Shown here: piece after piece, positions 10,487-20,400 of the stretch
How the letters are laid out: every line of letters starts with the position of its first letter
How positions within the stretch are numbered: position 1 is the stretch's first letter
Assembly: GCA_964036045.1 (NCBI GenBank)
Contig: OZ038384.1
Location: 43,897,704 to 43,961,703 of the forward strand
Length of the DNA: 64,000 nt
Direction: 5' to 3'
Origin: Eutreptiella sp. 'Long Island Sound 2002'
Taxonomy: Eukaryota; Euglenozoa; Euglenophyceae; Eutreptiales; Eutreptiaceae
Program-made: the position numbers and the translations under genes
The notes under the pieces: generated by a model
Told to the model about the DNA's origin: nothing
Database searches by the model: none
What the model saw: the letters and a program-made list of their open reading frames with translations, nothing else

Positions 10487-10600
10487 AAAAAAGGGGGGTT
10501 CGGGTTGTTCGGTGCATCTCTATCCCCCCCGGGGTTCGAACCATCCTCCACGGGACAGAAGAGGTGTGGTGTATCCACTGGGCCACGACGATGGGTTATC
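10487..10600 (-). ncRNA. tRNA-like Pol III unit (SINE-head type) in repeat copy 1
   Basis: On the minus strand an exact A-box (TGGCCCAGTGG, 10585-10575) is followed 32 bp later by a B-box (GGTTCGAACCCC, 10542-10531) and then by T6 at 10492-10487, a Pol III terminator. Box order and spacing match tRNA genes and tRNA-derived SINEs. A cloverleaf does not fold well: the T-stem is mismatched and no anticodon arm pairs, so it is not a working tRNA. Known: such internal promoters drive SINE transcription. Inferred: this repeat carries a tRNA-derived SINE head. Confidence 0.6.
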
Positions 10601-10799
10601 TGCACCATGGCACCATGCGCTCCTCTCTTCTTCTCCTTTTTGTCACCCCCTGTCACGCGTATCTTCTTTCGCATGGGGGTGTGTTCAGCAGTGTGTAGAG
10701 GAACCGCACAACGTCCCCGGGTACCGGGTCCGCCTGCCTGAAGAGCGTTCTTTGGAACAATCGCAAGAGGTCCGCTCGGCCTGCCAGCCACACAGCTGC

Positions 10800-10935
10800 G
10801 GTTGGGGGGGGGGGGGGGGATGGGAAGGGCGATCACACCCTAACCCCCCCACGGGGCGTCCCTATCCCCCAAACGGCCCAAGCAAGACTATAGGGTCTCG
10901 GGTGTATCCGCCGTTGTGTGGGGAGGGGTGCCGAG
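10800..10935 (+). repeat. Poly(G) tract and one ~105-bp repeat copy
   Basis: A G tract of about 16 at 10804-10820 is followed by a direct-orientation copy of the GC-rich unit (CACGGGGCGTCCCTATCCCC) at about 10850-10925. Confidence 0.8.
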
Positions 10936-11630
10936 GTGGCGACCCTGTGCCCCCATCGCCGCCCCTTCATCGGCACTTCGGGGTTGGAGCACCAGAAGGT
11001 TGTAGGCCTTGGTCACACCCCTAGGGCGCTCCCATCTCCATGAGGGTGTTTGGCGAGGAGAGGGACCGCTCTCCTTGCCCGGAGTGTGCTAGCCGGGGTT
11101 CCCCCGGTTAGGGCCCCTAAGTGACCCATATCACGAGGGTTTCTACCCTCGCCGCTGGGGATCTCCACGTCCCCGGGGCATCCCGTCCAAATTTCCTCGT
11201 TCCCCCGTCCCCCATCCCCATCTATACCGTACTGGAACCCTGGGTGTAGGTGGGTGTTTAGCCCTATGAATGTTGGAATTGCTGCGGAGTGGTTGGAGCA
11301 ACCTGGTGCCACGGGTCCCTCCGACCCTGCCCGTGGCGGACAAGGTGCCGATGCCCCAGTCACCAGAGGTTCTTAGGGGTTCCAATGCAGCGTTGCACTG
11401 TTGGGTGGAAGGTGGTTGGGTCTTACCCCACGGAGAACCCCTTAGCCAATGATGGCCGGGTTGGCAGATCTCACTGAGGGGGGGGTCCGGGGCTTTTACC
11501 TACCTCCGGCCTTCGCAGGCTGCCGACCGGAGGTTTACATTATACATTACGGAGGTTCATTGTTGATACTACCACTTCACTAAATACATACACATCCCAA
11601 GGACACACAGGTACCAAGTTCCTAGCGAAG
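10936..11630. other. No gene recognised
   Basis: GC-rich with short overlapping ORFs, for example 11013-11385 minus. No motif, repeat or RNA signal was recognised. Confidence 0.35.
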
Positions 11631-11631
11631 G

Positions 11632-12090
11632 CGTGGGGGGATGGCGCCCAGTAGTAACACGGGTCCTCGGCTCGGGGAGCCTCCCCATCCGTCACGTTGC
11701 AACCAATTTTCCCTGTCGGCGGCAGACCAAGGGGGTTGGTGCCCCCCACAGACACAGATTCGCGGCTCGGGGGGCCTCCCGTTCCGTCAAGTAGTAACCA
11801 ATCTTCCCCATTGGCGGCAGAACAGGGGGGATGGTGCCCCCCAGTAACACGGGTACGTTGCTCGGGGGCCTCCCCTTCTGTGACGTAGCAACCAATCTTC
11901 CCTGTCAGCGGCCGACGGACCGGGGGGGATGGCACCCCCCACGGACGAGGATTCGCGGCTCGGGAGGCCTCCCCTTCCTTCACGCAGTAACCAATCTTCC
12001 TTGTCGGAAGCCGACGGGCCGGGGGGGGGGGGGGCATGGACACGGATTCGCGGCTTGGGGGGCCTCCCCTTTCTTCACGGAGTCACCAAT
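11632..12090. repeat. Minisatellite with a 94-99-bp unit, about 4.7 copies
   Basis: The core AACCAATCTTCC begins at 11701, 11796, 11890, 11989 and 12084, with a partial unit from about 11632. Each unit also has GCGGCTCGGGGGGCCTCCCC and a variable G run. The array replaces the C-terminal coding sequence of the broken protein upstream on the minus strand. Confidence 0.88.
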
Positions 12091-12107
12091 ATCCCCGTTG
12101 GTCGAAA

Positions 12108-13810
12108 GATGTGGCGGGGACATTGAGCTGAGCATTGGCCCCTACCTGCACCAGGATATCCAGCCTCGCCGGTTGTAATCGCGGAACCAATTGGCAGTGA
12201 ACCAGTGCAGAGAAGAGTTTTGGGAGTTCTGGCTCAGATGCTACAAACAGTACCGTTAAATTCTCGACACGAAAAAAGTGAGTCACGTCCGCCGGGGACA
12301 TATCAATTGGACTCTTCCAGGATAAAGACTGTCCCTCTGCCGACATGAGTGTGGAGGTTTGTAGGGTGGTGTGAAACTTTTCCTAGTGGCAACGGAGCGT
12401 CAGATGCTGCTGACGATTGTCGTGTACCGCAGGCACCACAACAACAACCGCCGTTCTCTCGTCCTAAGAAGCTCCGGCTTTGATCACTGCCTCCATGTTG
12501 GATCTTGCGAGGCCGCTGGACAGTGAGGGGGCCGAACGCTAGCTTGAATTGTTGCCTGAACCTGATTGGGAGTCGACTTGGTAGAAAATGCTAGATTTTT
12601 TTGCAGGGGCACGTTTCTCTGACCCTCCACCTGTCGCTGTCGCTTGTCAACAATTGCGTTATCCCTAGCAGGCTCACCATGGGTGACGAGGTGAACCAGT
12701 TGGTCTAGGTTGGGCTGTTCAAAAAGTTGATGTCTTTGATCAACAAGTTTGGTTGCCTCCTCGTTCGAGGCTTGCTCCAACATGTCCTGAACTTGCTTTA
12801 GTTGCTGATCAATTTCATTGGCCTGTCCCTTGACTTTGTCAAGGAGGGGGGGGGGGGGGGTGAAAAGGTTTTGATCGGCGTGGTGAAGTCTACCAGGACG
12901 TCTGCCATCTGTGCAAGTGCATCCTCATATTCTTTTGAGCGGCGCCTTTTCTTTCCGCCGGGGCTAGCGATTTTTGCTTGTTTGCTAATTTTTTGAAAAT
13001 GTTCCTAGATGACTTTGCATTTTGTATTTGTTGCTTGCAGACATGTGACCGAAAGTCGCATGACCAGTTCATGCGGCCATGATGAAGCCTTGGCTTGGGG
13101 GGGACCGTGTTTCGTCTCCGGTGATTGTGGCCCCGGGTTCGATTTCACGTGCCCGTAGTGTGGCAATAGTGGAATCCACGTTTGCTTGGGGGTGTTCCAT
13201 CAATACGCTTTGTATGGCGGGTCTTGCCCAGCCAAGAGGTGTGCTCTGACCACCGGCTTGATAGGATTTCACCAGTCCTGATATTGCAAAACATCAACGG
13301 ACCATATATCCTTCCATCTATCCTCAAATGCATTGAGAAAAGCGGTGCCCTACAGATCTAGCTCGGGGTACTCACTACTCCGGTGGGGCATTCACCCAAA
13401 AACTTGGTGCCGAGGGATTGGCATATTACCAAGGAAAGGGCAGTGGGCCACTTCCGGCTCTCGAGCCTCCGGAGATGGGCAGGGGGTTCGGCCTTCTGTC
13501 TGGGTAGCAAGGTCAAAAGGCGTTGCATGTGGGGGTTGTGGTGGGATGCCCACCGTGTGTTGCGATCCACAGCTGGACGTTGCAAGGTCTGCCGTGTGTT
13601 GTAACACATCCCAACACGAACGTGTGTCATTGGTGGGTCGCGGGTGGCGATAATCGGGAATGCTCTATGCTGAGACTTTGGTGTTACGCACCTCATTGAC
13701 TTGAATTGCTTCAAACGTAAAGATCTCTGATTCTCCAAAGTCCCGGTTGTGACTTCCAAGACCGCATTCCCAACACCTGTATGCCGCTTCGCGTTGTCGT
13801 CGCTCAATTC
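12108..13810 (-). pseudogene. Broken coiled-coil protein, possibly retroelement ORF1
   Basis: Minus-strand coding-like segments in order: about 13807-13690 (DDNAKRHTGVGNAVLEVTTG), 13340-13290 (FEDRWKDIWSVDVLQYQDW), 13262-13069 (PLGWARPAIQSVLMEHPQAN and ATLRAREIEPGATITGDETR), 12955-12880 (EYEDALAQMADVLVDFTTPI), 12840-12484 (ANEIDQQLKQVQDMLEQASN; Gln/Glu-rich coiled coil), and 12346-12108 (LTVLFVASEPELPKLFSALV). Frames change at least four times and a C run (about 12846-12860) lies inside one segment. Coiled coil without an enzyme domain would fit a LINE ORF1 or gag protein, but a decayed host gene is equally possible. No RT lies next to it, and its 3' end stops at the minisatellite. Confidence 0.4.
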
Positions 13811-14091
13811 TGGACGTGGTCGCCAGATCTAGGAGTATCTTGTGAATGTAGAAGTGTTCCCTTCGTTAATCCGCAGTGTAGAAGTCGCATTGAGGTCCTG
13901 AGACTGTGTACGGCACACACTGGAAGCGGCTGCCGCCCATGGCTAAGTGTTTGCAGTGCGTGCGCACTGCGTGCGCACTGCGTGCATATTGCGCACGCAC
14001 AGGCTAGGATACTCACCCAACAATACCTGTCACCAGTTTACTAGAGGGAAGACTGAAAGGTGTCAATACCGTAGGGTTGGCTACGTGTCCA

Positions 14092-14310
14092 TCAATACTT
14101 CTGGTTGTAGTTATAACCAACAGCTTCGTCGAAGAAGGACTGTCCGGTCTTGGTGTCGACTCGCCACCATTGAGTATCGGCGATCGAGAGCCTTCGAGCG
14201 ACGATGACCACGTTGACTTCTCTACATTTGTGGACGTGGCCATACCGATCGATGATCTTGAGCATCTCGGTTCGAGAATCACCTTGAAGTCGACCAAGGT
14301 TTTGGTGCAC
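14092..14310 (-). other. Coding-like fragment, unrecognised
   Basis: A minus-strand frame reads EMLKIIDRYGHVHKCREVNV followed by TQWWRVDTKTGQSFFDEAVG, which looks like folded protein more than the overlapping plus-strand ORF at 14077-14451. No family assigned. It lies directly downstream of the 3' tail of a LINE remnant, so it could belong to a neighbouring element. Confidence 0.25.
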
Positions 14311-14454
14311 GTACTATCTGTCGGGAAGAGTACTCTGCAGGGCGAATTGAACCGCCTCTATGGATACGAGGCTCGCTGCAGTGTCGGCAATGACGACGTC
14401 GAGAGCCGGGCCGTGTTGACTGTGTACACTTTGTCGATGGGCCTCTTCTAGGGG

Positions 14455-14850
14455 GAAATGGTTGACAATTCAAATATACCACATCCCAAACGCCTGGGAA
14501 GCCAAAAAAACCCTGGTACGGAACCAAAAACTTGTGAAAAGGGGCCAAAACTAGGGTTCGAGTATTTGCCGATATCCAAAACTTCGCACTGCGTGCATGG
14601 CATTCCCCATATAGAAGACGGTCACGATCCACTTGTCCGTTCTCGGCTGTTCACGTCGTTCCTCGCATCCAATCGGTGGCAGATCCCCCGGTTCACCAGC
14701 GAACTCTTCGCCTATGCGTGTCTCTCGCATCGTGACGGCATAGAGCATGCTGGACAGTGTGGCACAGTAGGATGGGGACCAGTAACAATCCGTATCTCAT
14801 GCCTTTTTCAGCAGTTCTGCGTTGGATTATTGATCCCACATCAATGAATT
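14455..14850 (-). pseudogene. LINE 3' remnant: decayed RNase H segment plus 3' tail
   Basis: The minus-strand frame 14748-14551 (WIVTVFYMGNAMHAV) lines up with the RNase H strand around the second catalytic Asp in the copy at 25.9 kb (SIVVDNVNAVHTV), but the Asp is replaced. Downstream, 14600-14455 shares a 3' tail with 25.9-25.76 kb and 42.07-41.93 kb: GAACCCTAGTTTTGGCC, then an AAGTTTTTTGTTCC-like block, then GATGTGG...TTTGAATTGTCA. The shared tail makes it a 5'-truncated copy of the same element family. Confidence 0.5.
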
Positions 14851-15310
14851 GAGTACTCGTGGTACTAAATGTAAGCACACGGTGTGACTCCAACGCAATT
14901 GCTGGCAACGTGCGCAGCATGTTGTGCAAGTATGTGTGGTTCCCTTGCAAGCAAAACAACGCTCTAATGGACGTATATGCACTATGTGACCGTGAGGCTT
15001 TGACTGGTGTACAAGTTGGGGTTGGTATCGCTGCTGTGAATTGTTGAGCTTGTTGGCGGCGTGTGGCGTGCAGTGGTAGCACTACAAACCCACATGGAGT
15101 TGTACATTGTCGCAATCAAGACACCGAAAAAAAGTAGACAGTCACGTGGGATCACAACCATGTTGATAATATCAAGACGTGAGTTGTAATCACGCTCCTG
15201 TAGGAAGGCCCGGAACACTAAGTCATGCATATTTCACTAAAAACCTACAACAACATTATATCTGTCATATACTGGTAAAACCGACACTAAGAGTGCACCT
15301 ATCGTATTTT

Positions 15311-15330
15311 TTGCGCTCTGCGGAGCGCAA
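15311..15330. repeat. Palindromic GCGCTCTGC element
   Basis: TTGCGCTCTGCGGAGCGCAA, two 8-bp arms around TGCG, in otherwise AT-rich sequence. Five relatives cluster at 24.1-25.5 kb. Confidence 0.7.
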
Positions 15331-15816
15331 CTTTGTGAGAATGTCAACACCCCCCCTTTGTCGTTCCCCACCCCAGGGAAGACGGTCCCCCACCACCCCC
15401 TGGGGGACGGTTGCCAAGTGACGGTCCCCCACCCCCCCCTAGGGGACCGCACCACCACCGTACACGGACAGTTGTAGGCACAGAAATTGCAGCATAAAAT
15501 GATCTTGCGATTACGGTCATAAGTGATGCGGCGATATGCATCACCGTGCTCCGACTATCCAACGAGCTGTGCCAAAACAGGTTCCCCCGTGGAGTGGATG
15601 AACATCACATTTGTCCCCGGGGAAACATGGTTGTGCTGTCAAGTTCCATTTCAGCGAAAGTGAGCAAAATGTCCTGTCTGGAGTGCAAGGGATACAAGTG
15701 GCAGTGCTCCACAACACAATCACCCATACAAGAACACAATGAGCCGCAACGAAAAATTTTGGGTTGACCAAGTGACCCCCCCCCCCCCCGGAACGACAAG
15801 GGGTGGGGAACAACAA
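15331..15816. other. No gene recognised; GGTCCCCCACC direct repeats
   Basis: Contains two or three copies of GACGGTCCCCCACC at 15380-15435. A minus-strand ORF at 15541-15816 is Cys-rich (CIPCTPDRTFCSLSLKWNL) but matches no zinc-binding spacing that I know. Confidence 0.3.
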
Positions 15817-16626
15817 GGGGGCCAGGAGGCAACGGAAACTGGGCTCGCATACGCCCCCGTGTCACAGGCGCATGGTCATAACCACATTGTTCAGTGTTTT
15901 GCTTGCTGCACTGCAGCGTAGACCAGTTCTGTACCACACCAGGTGGTTGCTGACTGTGCATAGGCACTGGTCCTCTGGACATTTAGGTCAGCTCGCACCC
16001 ACCACCCACCCACAGTGCCGGTTAGTCTCTAACCCTTGCCCTGCACGTCGTGACCCTGTCATGCACTTGCTCTCTGGCTCGTGAGGACGTGTCATACTCA
16101 ATCCTCAGGGGCGCAATGGCGCCTTGGATGGCGCAAAGGCGTCTCGGCATTTCAGTATGTGCTCCGTCTGTCAGGCAATTCAACAAATCGTTGCTGTTTG
16201 GCGTGTGGCGCACACCATTTCAGCTCCCCACCATGCATGCGCATGCCGCCCACACATTCATGACTACTTGCTTCCGTCATCCTCACTTGGGCCGCACTCT
16301 CGCCGCCCCAGTCTTGCTTCGGCTGTTCAACACGTGACAACGTGTCGAGCCAGTGGCTCAAGGGCGCTACGGCGCCCTGCTTTTTCATTTTTTGACATTT
16401 CTCGGCTGTTCCGTGCCGCCGTGGCGTCCCTTTTACCTTGGTCAGCTCGAACCACCCTGATCAGCTCGAACCCTGGTCAGCTCGAACCCACCACCTCCCT
16501 TTACGCCAGTTAGCCCCGGTCTCTCGCTCTGTGGGTCTCTCTCCTACTCTCTCCCTTGCATTCTCTCTTGCTCTCCCCTTCTCTTTCTCTCATGTTGCAC
16601 CTCTCTGTTCCTTTCCCACTGTGCTC

Positions 16627-16662
<36 letters not shown>

Positions 16663-16920
16663 CTCTCTCCCTCTCTCTCGCGCCCTCTCTCTCGCGCCCA
16701 AAAAAGGGGGGTTCGGGTTGTTCGGTGCATCTCTATCCCCCCCGGGGTTCGAACCATCCTCCACGGGACAGAAGAGGTGTGGTGTATCCACTGGGCCACG
16801 ACGATGGGTTATCTGCACCATGGCACCATGCGCTCCACTCTTCTTCTCCTTTTTGTCACCCCCTGTCATGCGTATCTTCTTTCGCATGGAGGTGTGTTCA
16901 GCAGTGTGTAGAGGAACCGC
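15817..16920 (-). repeat. 1.1-kb dispersed repeat, copy 2
   Basis: Same element as 9581-10707, about 95% identical. Its right end (AGAGGAACCGC) abuts the 3' flank of LINE-1 exactly where the two copies stop matching, so that junction is a real boundary. Contains the tRNA-like unit (16700-16810) and a shorter CT tract (16631-16659). Confidence 0.9.
16700..16812 (-). ncRNA. tRNA-like Pol III unit in repeat copy 2
   Basis: Same A-box (16798-16788), B-box (16755-16744) and T6 terminator (16705-16700) as in copy 1, with no change in the promoter boxes although the surrounding repeat has diverged by several percent. Confidence 0.6.
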
Positions 16921-17400
16921 CATGTGGTTGGTCCAGTCGGAGCCAGATCTGCTGATTGCGGGCCCAGGCCATTGTGGTCAGTTCTGCTTCAACTGCTTGC
17001 AGTCCTTCGTTCGCAATGGCGTCCAGCTGACCCAGTGCTTGCACCTTGAAACGCTGGCGTTCTTGCTGAGGCTTGACCTTCTTTGGGGTTGGCTGGATGT
17101 GTGTGTATGGGCCATACCGCTGCTGGTGAGATCCCTTCTCCTGCTGTGTGCTCCCAGACGGCATAACGCCTGGGTGCCTTTCCGCGACACGACGCGGCGT
17201 TCAGCTGCTTGGTGTTCTCCTTTGCGTGCTGCTGCTCACTGCGGCAGAACGCAGCCCATGTGTTGCAAGCTCTACTGCGACAAAACGCAGCTCATGTGAT
17301 GCAGACTCTGCGTCAGAACACAGGTGTTTCAGACATGCAGTGCTGTGCTTGGTGCCTGTGGGTTGTCTGTTCCATTGTGCAGGGGCTTCTGGCTCTGGCA

Positions 17401-20400
17401 TTATCGGCCCTGTCCTGGGTTCCTGCGTTTCCTGAGCCTTCGCTTCTTGCGTTGTCGCCTGGTGTCACTCACATCAATGCTGAAGGACAGTGTGTCTGCT
17501 GCTGACAGTGCACTCGACAGCACTCCCTGGTGTGTGTGTCCTGGTCTCATTTCCTCACTTTCTGTATTGCTTGAGGAGTACGGTCCCATCCCACGTGGCG
17601 CTGGCTCCCCGGATGCTTCCCCTGTCAGTTCATCACTGTCCATGGGTACCATACCCAGGGATGACCAGAGTGCCCTTGTGCTCTCTGACTCTGATCCCGA
17701 CCCTCCCCTCAAACCTACCGTGGACTCTGACCCTGATGATGATTTTGGTGCAACATGCTGTGACCACAGTGGGCTTGAACACATGCCTTCCATGGCCAAT
17801 CCATTCGCCATCTCATTTCCCTGCACGTTGACATGTGCTGGGACATGTTCCCACCTGACTTCTCTTCCCGGCGTCGCCATTTCCTGGAGCAGGATTTCCC
17901 AGACTGGGATGTGGACTTGCAGTTTTCCAGATGTGGTTGTCCATCCCTTTGACTTCCAGTGTTGGGCCCTGCCAGTCGCTCCCAGCTGCAGGTATTGTGA
18001 GTCGGTCAGGAGTGCCAGTCTTGGCACCCAGAAACCCTGTAAGGCTTCCACGGCTGCCCAAAGCTCTGCTCCGTTGTTTGTTTGCCTGTAATGTGTTGGT
18101 ACGTAGCCACAGAAGCGCACCTTTGGTCCTTGGTCGTCTTCCGCCGCGAACACGCCAAATCCCCCGGCCCTGCGCACGTCCTTGTGGCCCAGTCGCTTCG
18201 ACGATCCATCAGTGTACACTATCCTTTAGCCCTTCTCCACCAGTTCTGCAATCAGTTCTTGCACTCCTTGTAGCACTCCCGGGCCTGCCTGCCTCGGGCG
18301 CTTCGGGCGTGACTCCGTTGCCCTTTGCCAACTTTGATTGTCGGCTGATTTATCTTGGGTGAAGCATTCCGTGTGTGTTTGCCACCACGCATTCAGTCCC
18401 CCATGTACTTGCACTTCCCCTTGTCGTGGCTGCACTCCGGTGTCTCGAAGTTGTTCCAATGATTTTTGAAATCCTTTCCATTGTTCCCTGTGCTCCCCTG
18501 TGTAAAATCCCACCAACTCACATAGCTCCCTTAGCCATGTTGTAAGGTATGACGCGAACACCGGCGACGCTCCTGCTTTGACTTCGCATCGATATCGCCA
18601 GTGGGCACTTCTTGCTGACCACATCGCCCAGCCTTGGTTCGTTTTCAGCAACCATTCTTGGTCGTCAGACTCCATCATATCTCGAACTGTGGATGTCCCG
18701 TTATCAGTTGTCACCTGGCCATAGTAGTGCTGTATAACCGCCGCTGCTGCTTTGAACATGGGGCATTCGACCATCGCGTGTTTGATCGTCTCCTTTTGTG
18801 AGCAAACCGGGCACTTGTCAGTGCCTGACCTCTTGTAGACTCTTGCATGTACGGTCAGTTTGTGCCACAGCGCCTTTCGCGCAAAGTCTTGAGCCCTCGG
18901 TGGTAGCTGTGCCTGTGCCAGCTGTTCCCATACCTCCGGTGTTTGCGGGTCGCGGACCCCTGGCTGAGAAGCGTAGAACTGGAGCAGCCATGCCCTGGTC
19001 CAGTTTTGGGTATGGACTGCGGGGGTATCAAACCCCCCTTGTGACATGACTTTGTTGAGGAGTCGTCCGCCATGATTGTAGACCCCTTTCCATGTCCGAG
19101 GCAGTGCATTGAACAATCTTGCGTCCTCCAAGCTTTGGAATTGACCCCACGTCAGCACCCCCTGCCGGATCAATTTCGTGTTGTAGTAGGAGCAGCGGAA
19201 CTCATTTCGAAAATACACAAAGTGCCACAACGGCAGGCGGTCCCGGTTTGCCGGGGGGGCCACCTGCGGGGCCACTCGCTGAATGTTGGAGTGTGCCTTC
19301 GCCGACCATCCCAGAAATGTGAGATCTGCCGTCCGGACCATGCCCAGTTGAATATATGGAAGGTTGTCCTTGGATGGTGTGAACCCTATGGCTGTTGCCC
19401 ATGCATAGAAGGTCTCCACTGCCTTGTCAGGGAATTTGTGAGGGTCTCCCAACAGGCCGTCGAACGGAGCCGCCGCCTGGTGCATAAGAAACAGTTCTGG
19501 TTCTGGTAGTGCCAGTCCCCCTTGCGTTCTTGGTCGTGAGAGGATTGGTAAGGTGATTCCCCAGCTGTTGGTACCCATAGTCACGTGATACACCAACTTC
19601 AGTTGTCTGATCACCGAGACTGGGGCGTAATATGCCTTGGATACCCATGCCACGACCGGCAGAATCCATGATGTCAGCATGAATGCTCGTTCGTTCATGG
19701 ACAGTTGCAACGTGGATACCACCCTTGCGCGACGGAAGGCCTCTTGCAGTGCTGGTGCGAAGGCCTGCTCCATCGTCAGCCCCCATCCTTGGTCGTCTTG
19801 TTGGTGCCGAATATTCCCCAAGCGTACACCCAAATACTTGACGAAGTTTTTGACATCCACTCCAATGTCCCGAAAGCACCTCGCCCACTCAATTCCCCCA
19901 CAGTTGCGAACTATCGCTGCCGTTTTGTTCAGGTTGACCTTCAAGCCCGAAAACTGTCCGAAACGTGAAACCACTTCCCATACCCTTTTCAACAACTGTG
20001 GGTTGGCTCTTCCATCAAAGAAAGTGATGAGGTCATCTGCATACATCATGACAATCAGTACTGGACCCAGGTCTTGTAGTGGGAAAACCACGAAGGATGC
20101 CACCAGGGAGAACAGCGCCGGGGAGAGTGGATCCCCCTGGCGTGTGCCTGCCCTCGGGTGGTGGTATACGCCTGGGACGTATACTTTTCCAACGGAGTAT
20201 AGATACGGAGCTCGCAAAAGGTGTAGAATCAGACGGATATACAAGAATGGTATGCACATTAGACCCAGAGCTACCGACACCGTCTCGTGAGACATCGTGG
20301 GGAAGGCATTTCTGAAGTCCACTGATAACGCCGCTCCTTCACTTAGGCCATCCCAGAGTGCCCGTGACCCATAGACATGCTGAAGTATGCTTCTGTGTCG

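Larger units (their letters stand above)
9581..10707 (-). repeat. 1.1-kb dispersed repeat, copy 1
   Basis: About 95% identical to 15817-16920; both copies run from GGCAACGGAAACTGGGCTCG to GTGTAGAGGAACCGC and differ mainly by small indels and CT-repeat length. A 50-bp fragment of one end recurs at 31612-31662. It contains a tRNA-like Pol III promoter in minus orientation, a CT microsatellite (10386-10440) and a short tandem GGTCAGCTCGAACC motif (10197-10247). No flanking duplication was found. It may be a composite SINE-containing repeat. ORFs inside it differ between frames and are not called. Confidence 0.9.

Noticed and set aside
10531-10600. Functional tRNA gene
   Set aside because: Pol III boxes are present but T-stem and anticodon arm do not pair; called tRNA-like only.
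10299-10741. Ser/Leu- or Arg/Glu-repeat ORFs
   Set aside because: They read through the CT microsatellite; the repeat copy at 16.6 kb has a different repeat length and frame.
15541-15816. Cys-rich minus-strand ORF as a zinc protein
   Set aside because: Cysteine spacing fits no known zinc-binding pattern and the frame enters the 1.1-kb repeat.
19637-20290. Plus-strand ORFs over the LINE
   Set aside because: Antisense shadows of the RT frame, which has all diagnostic motifs.
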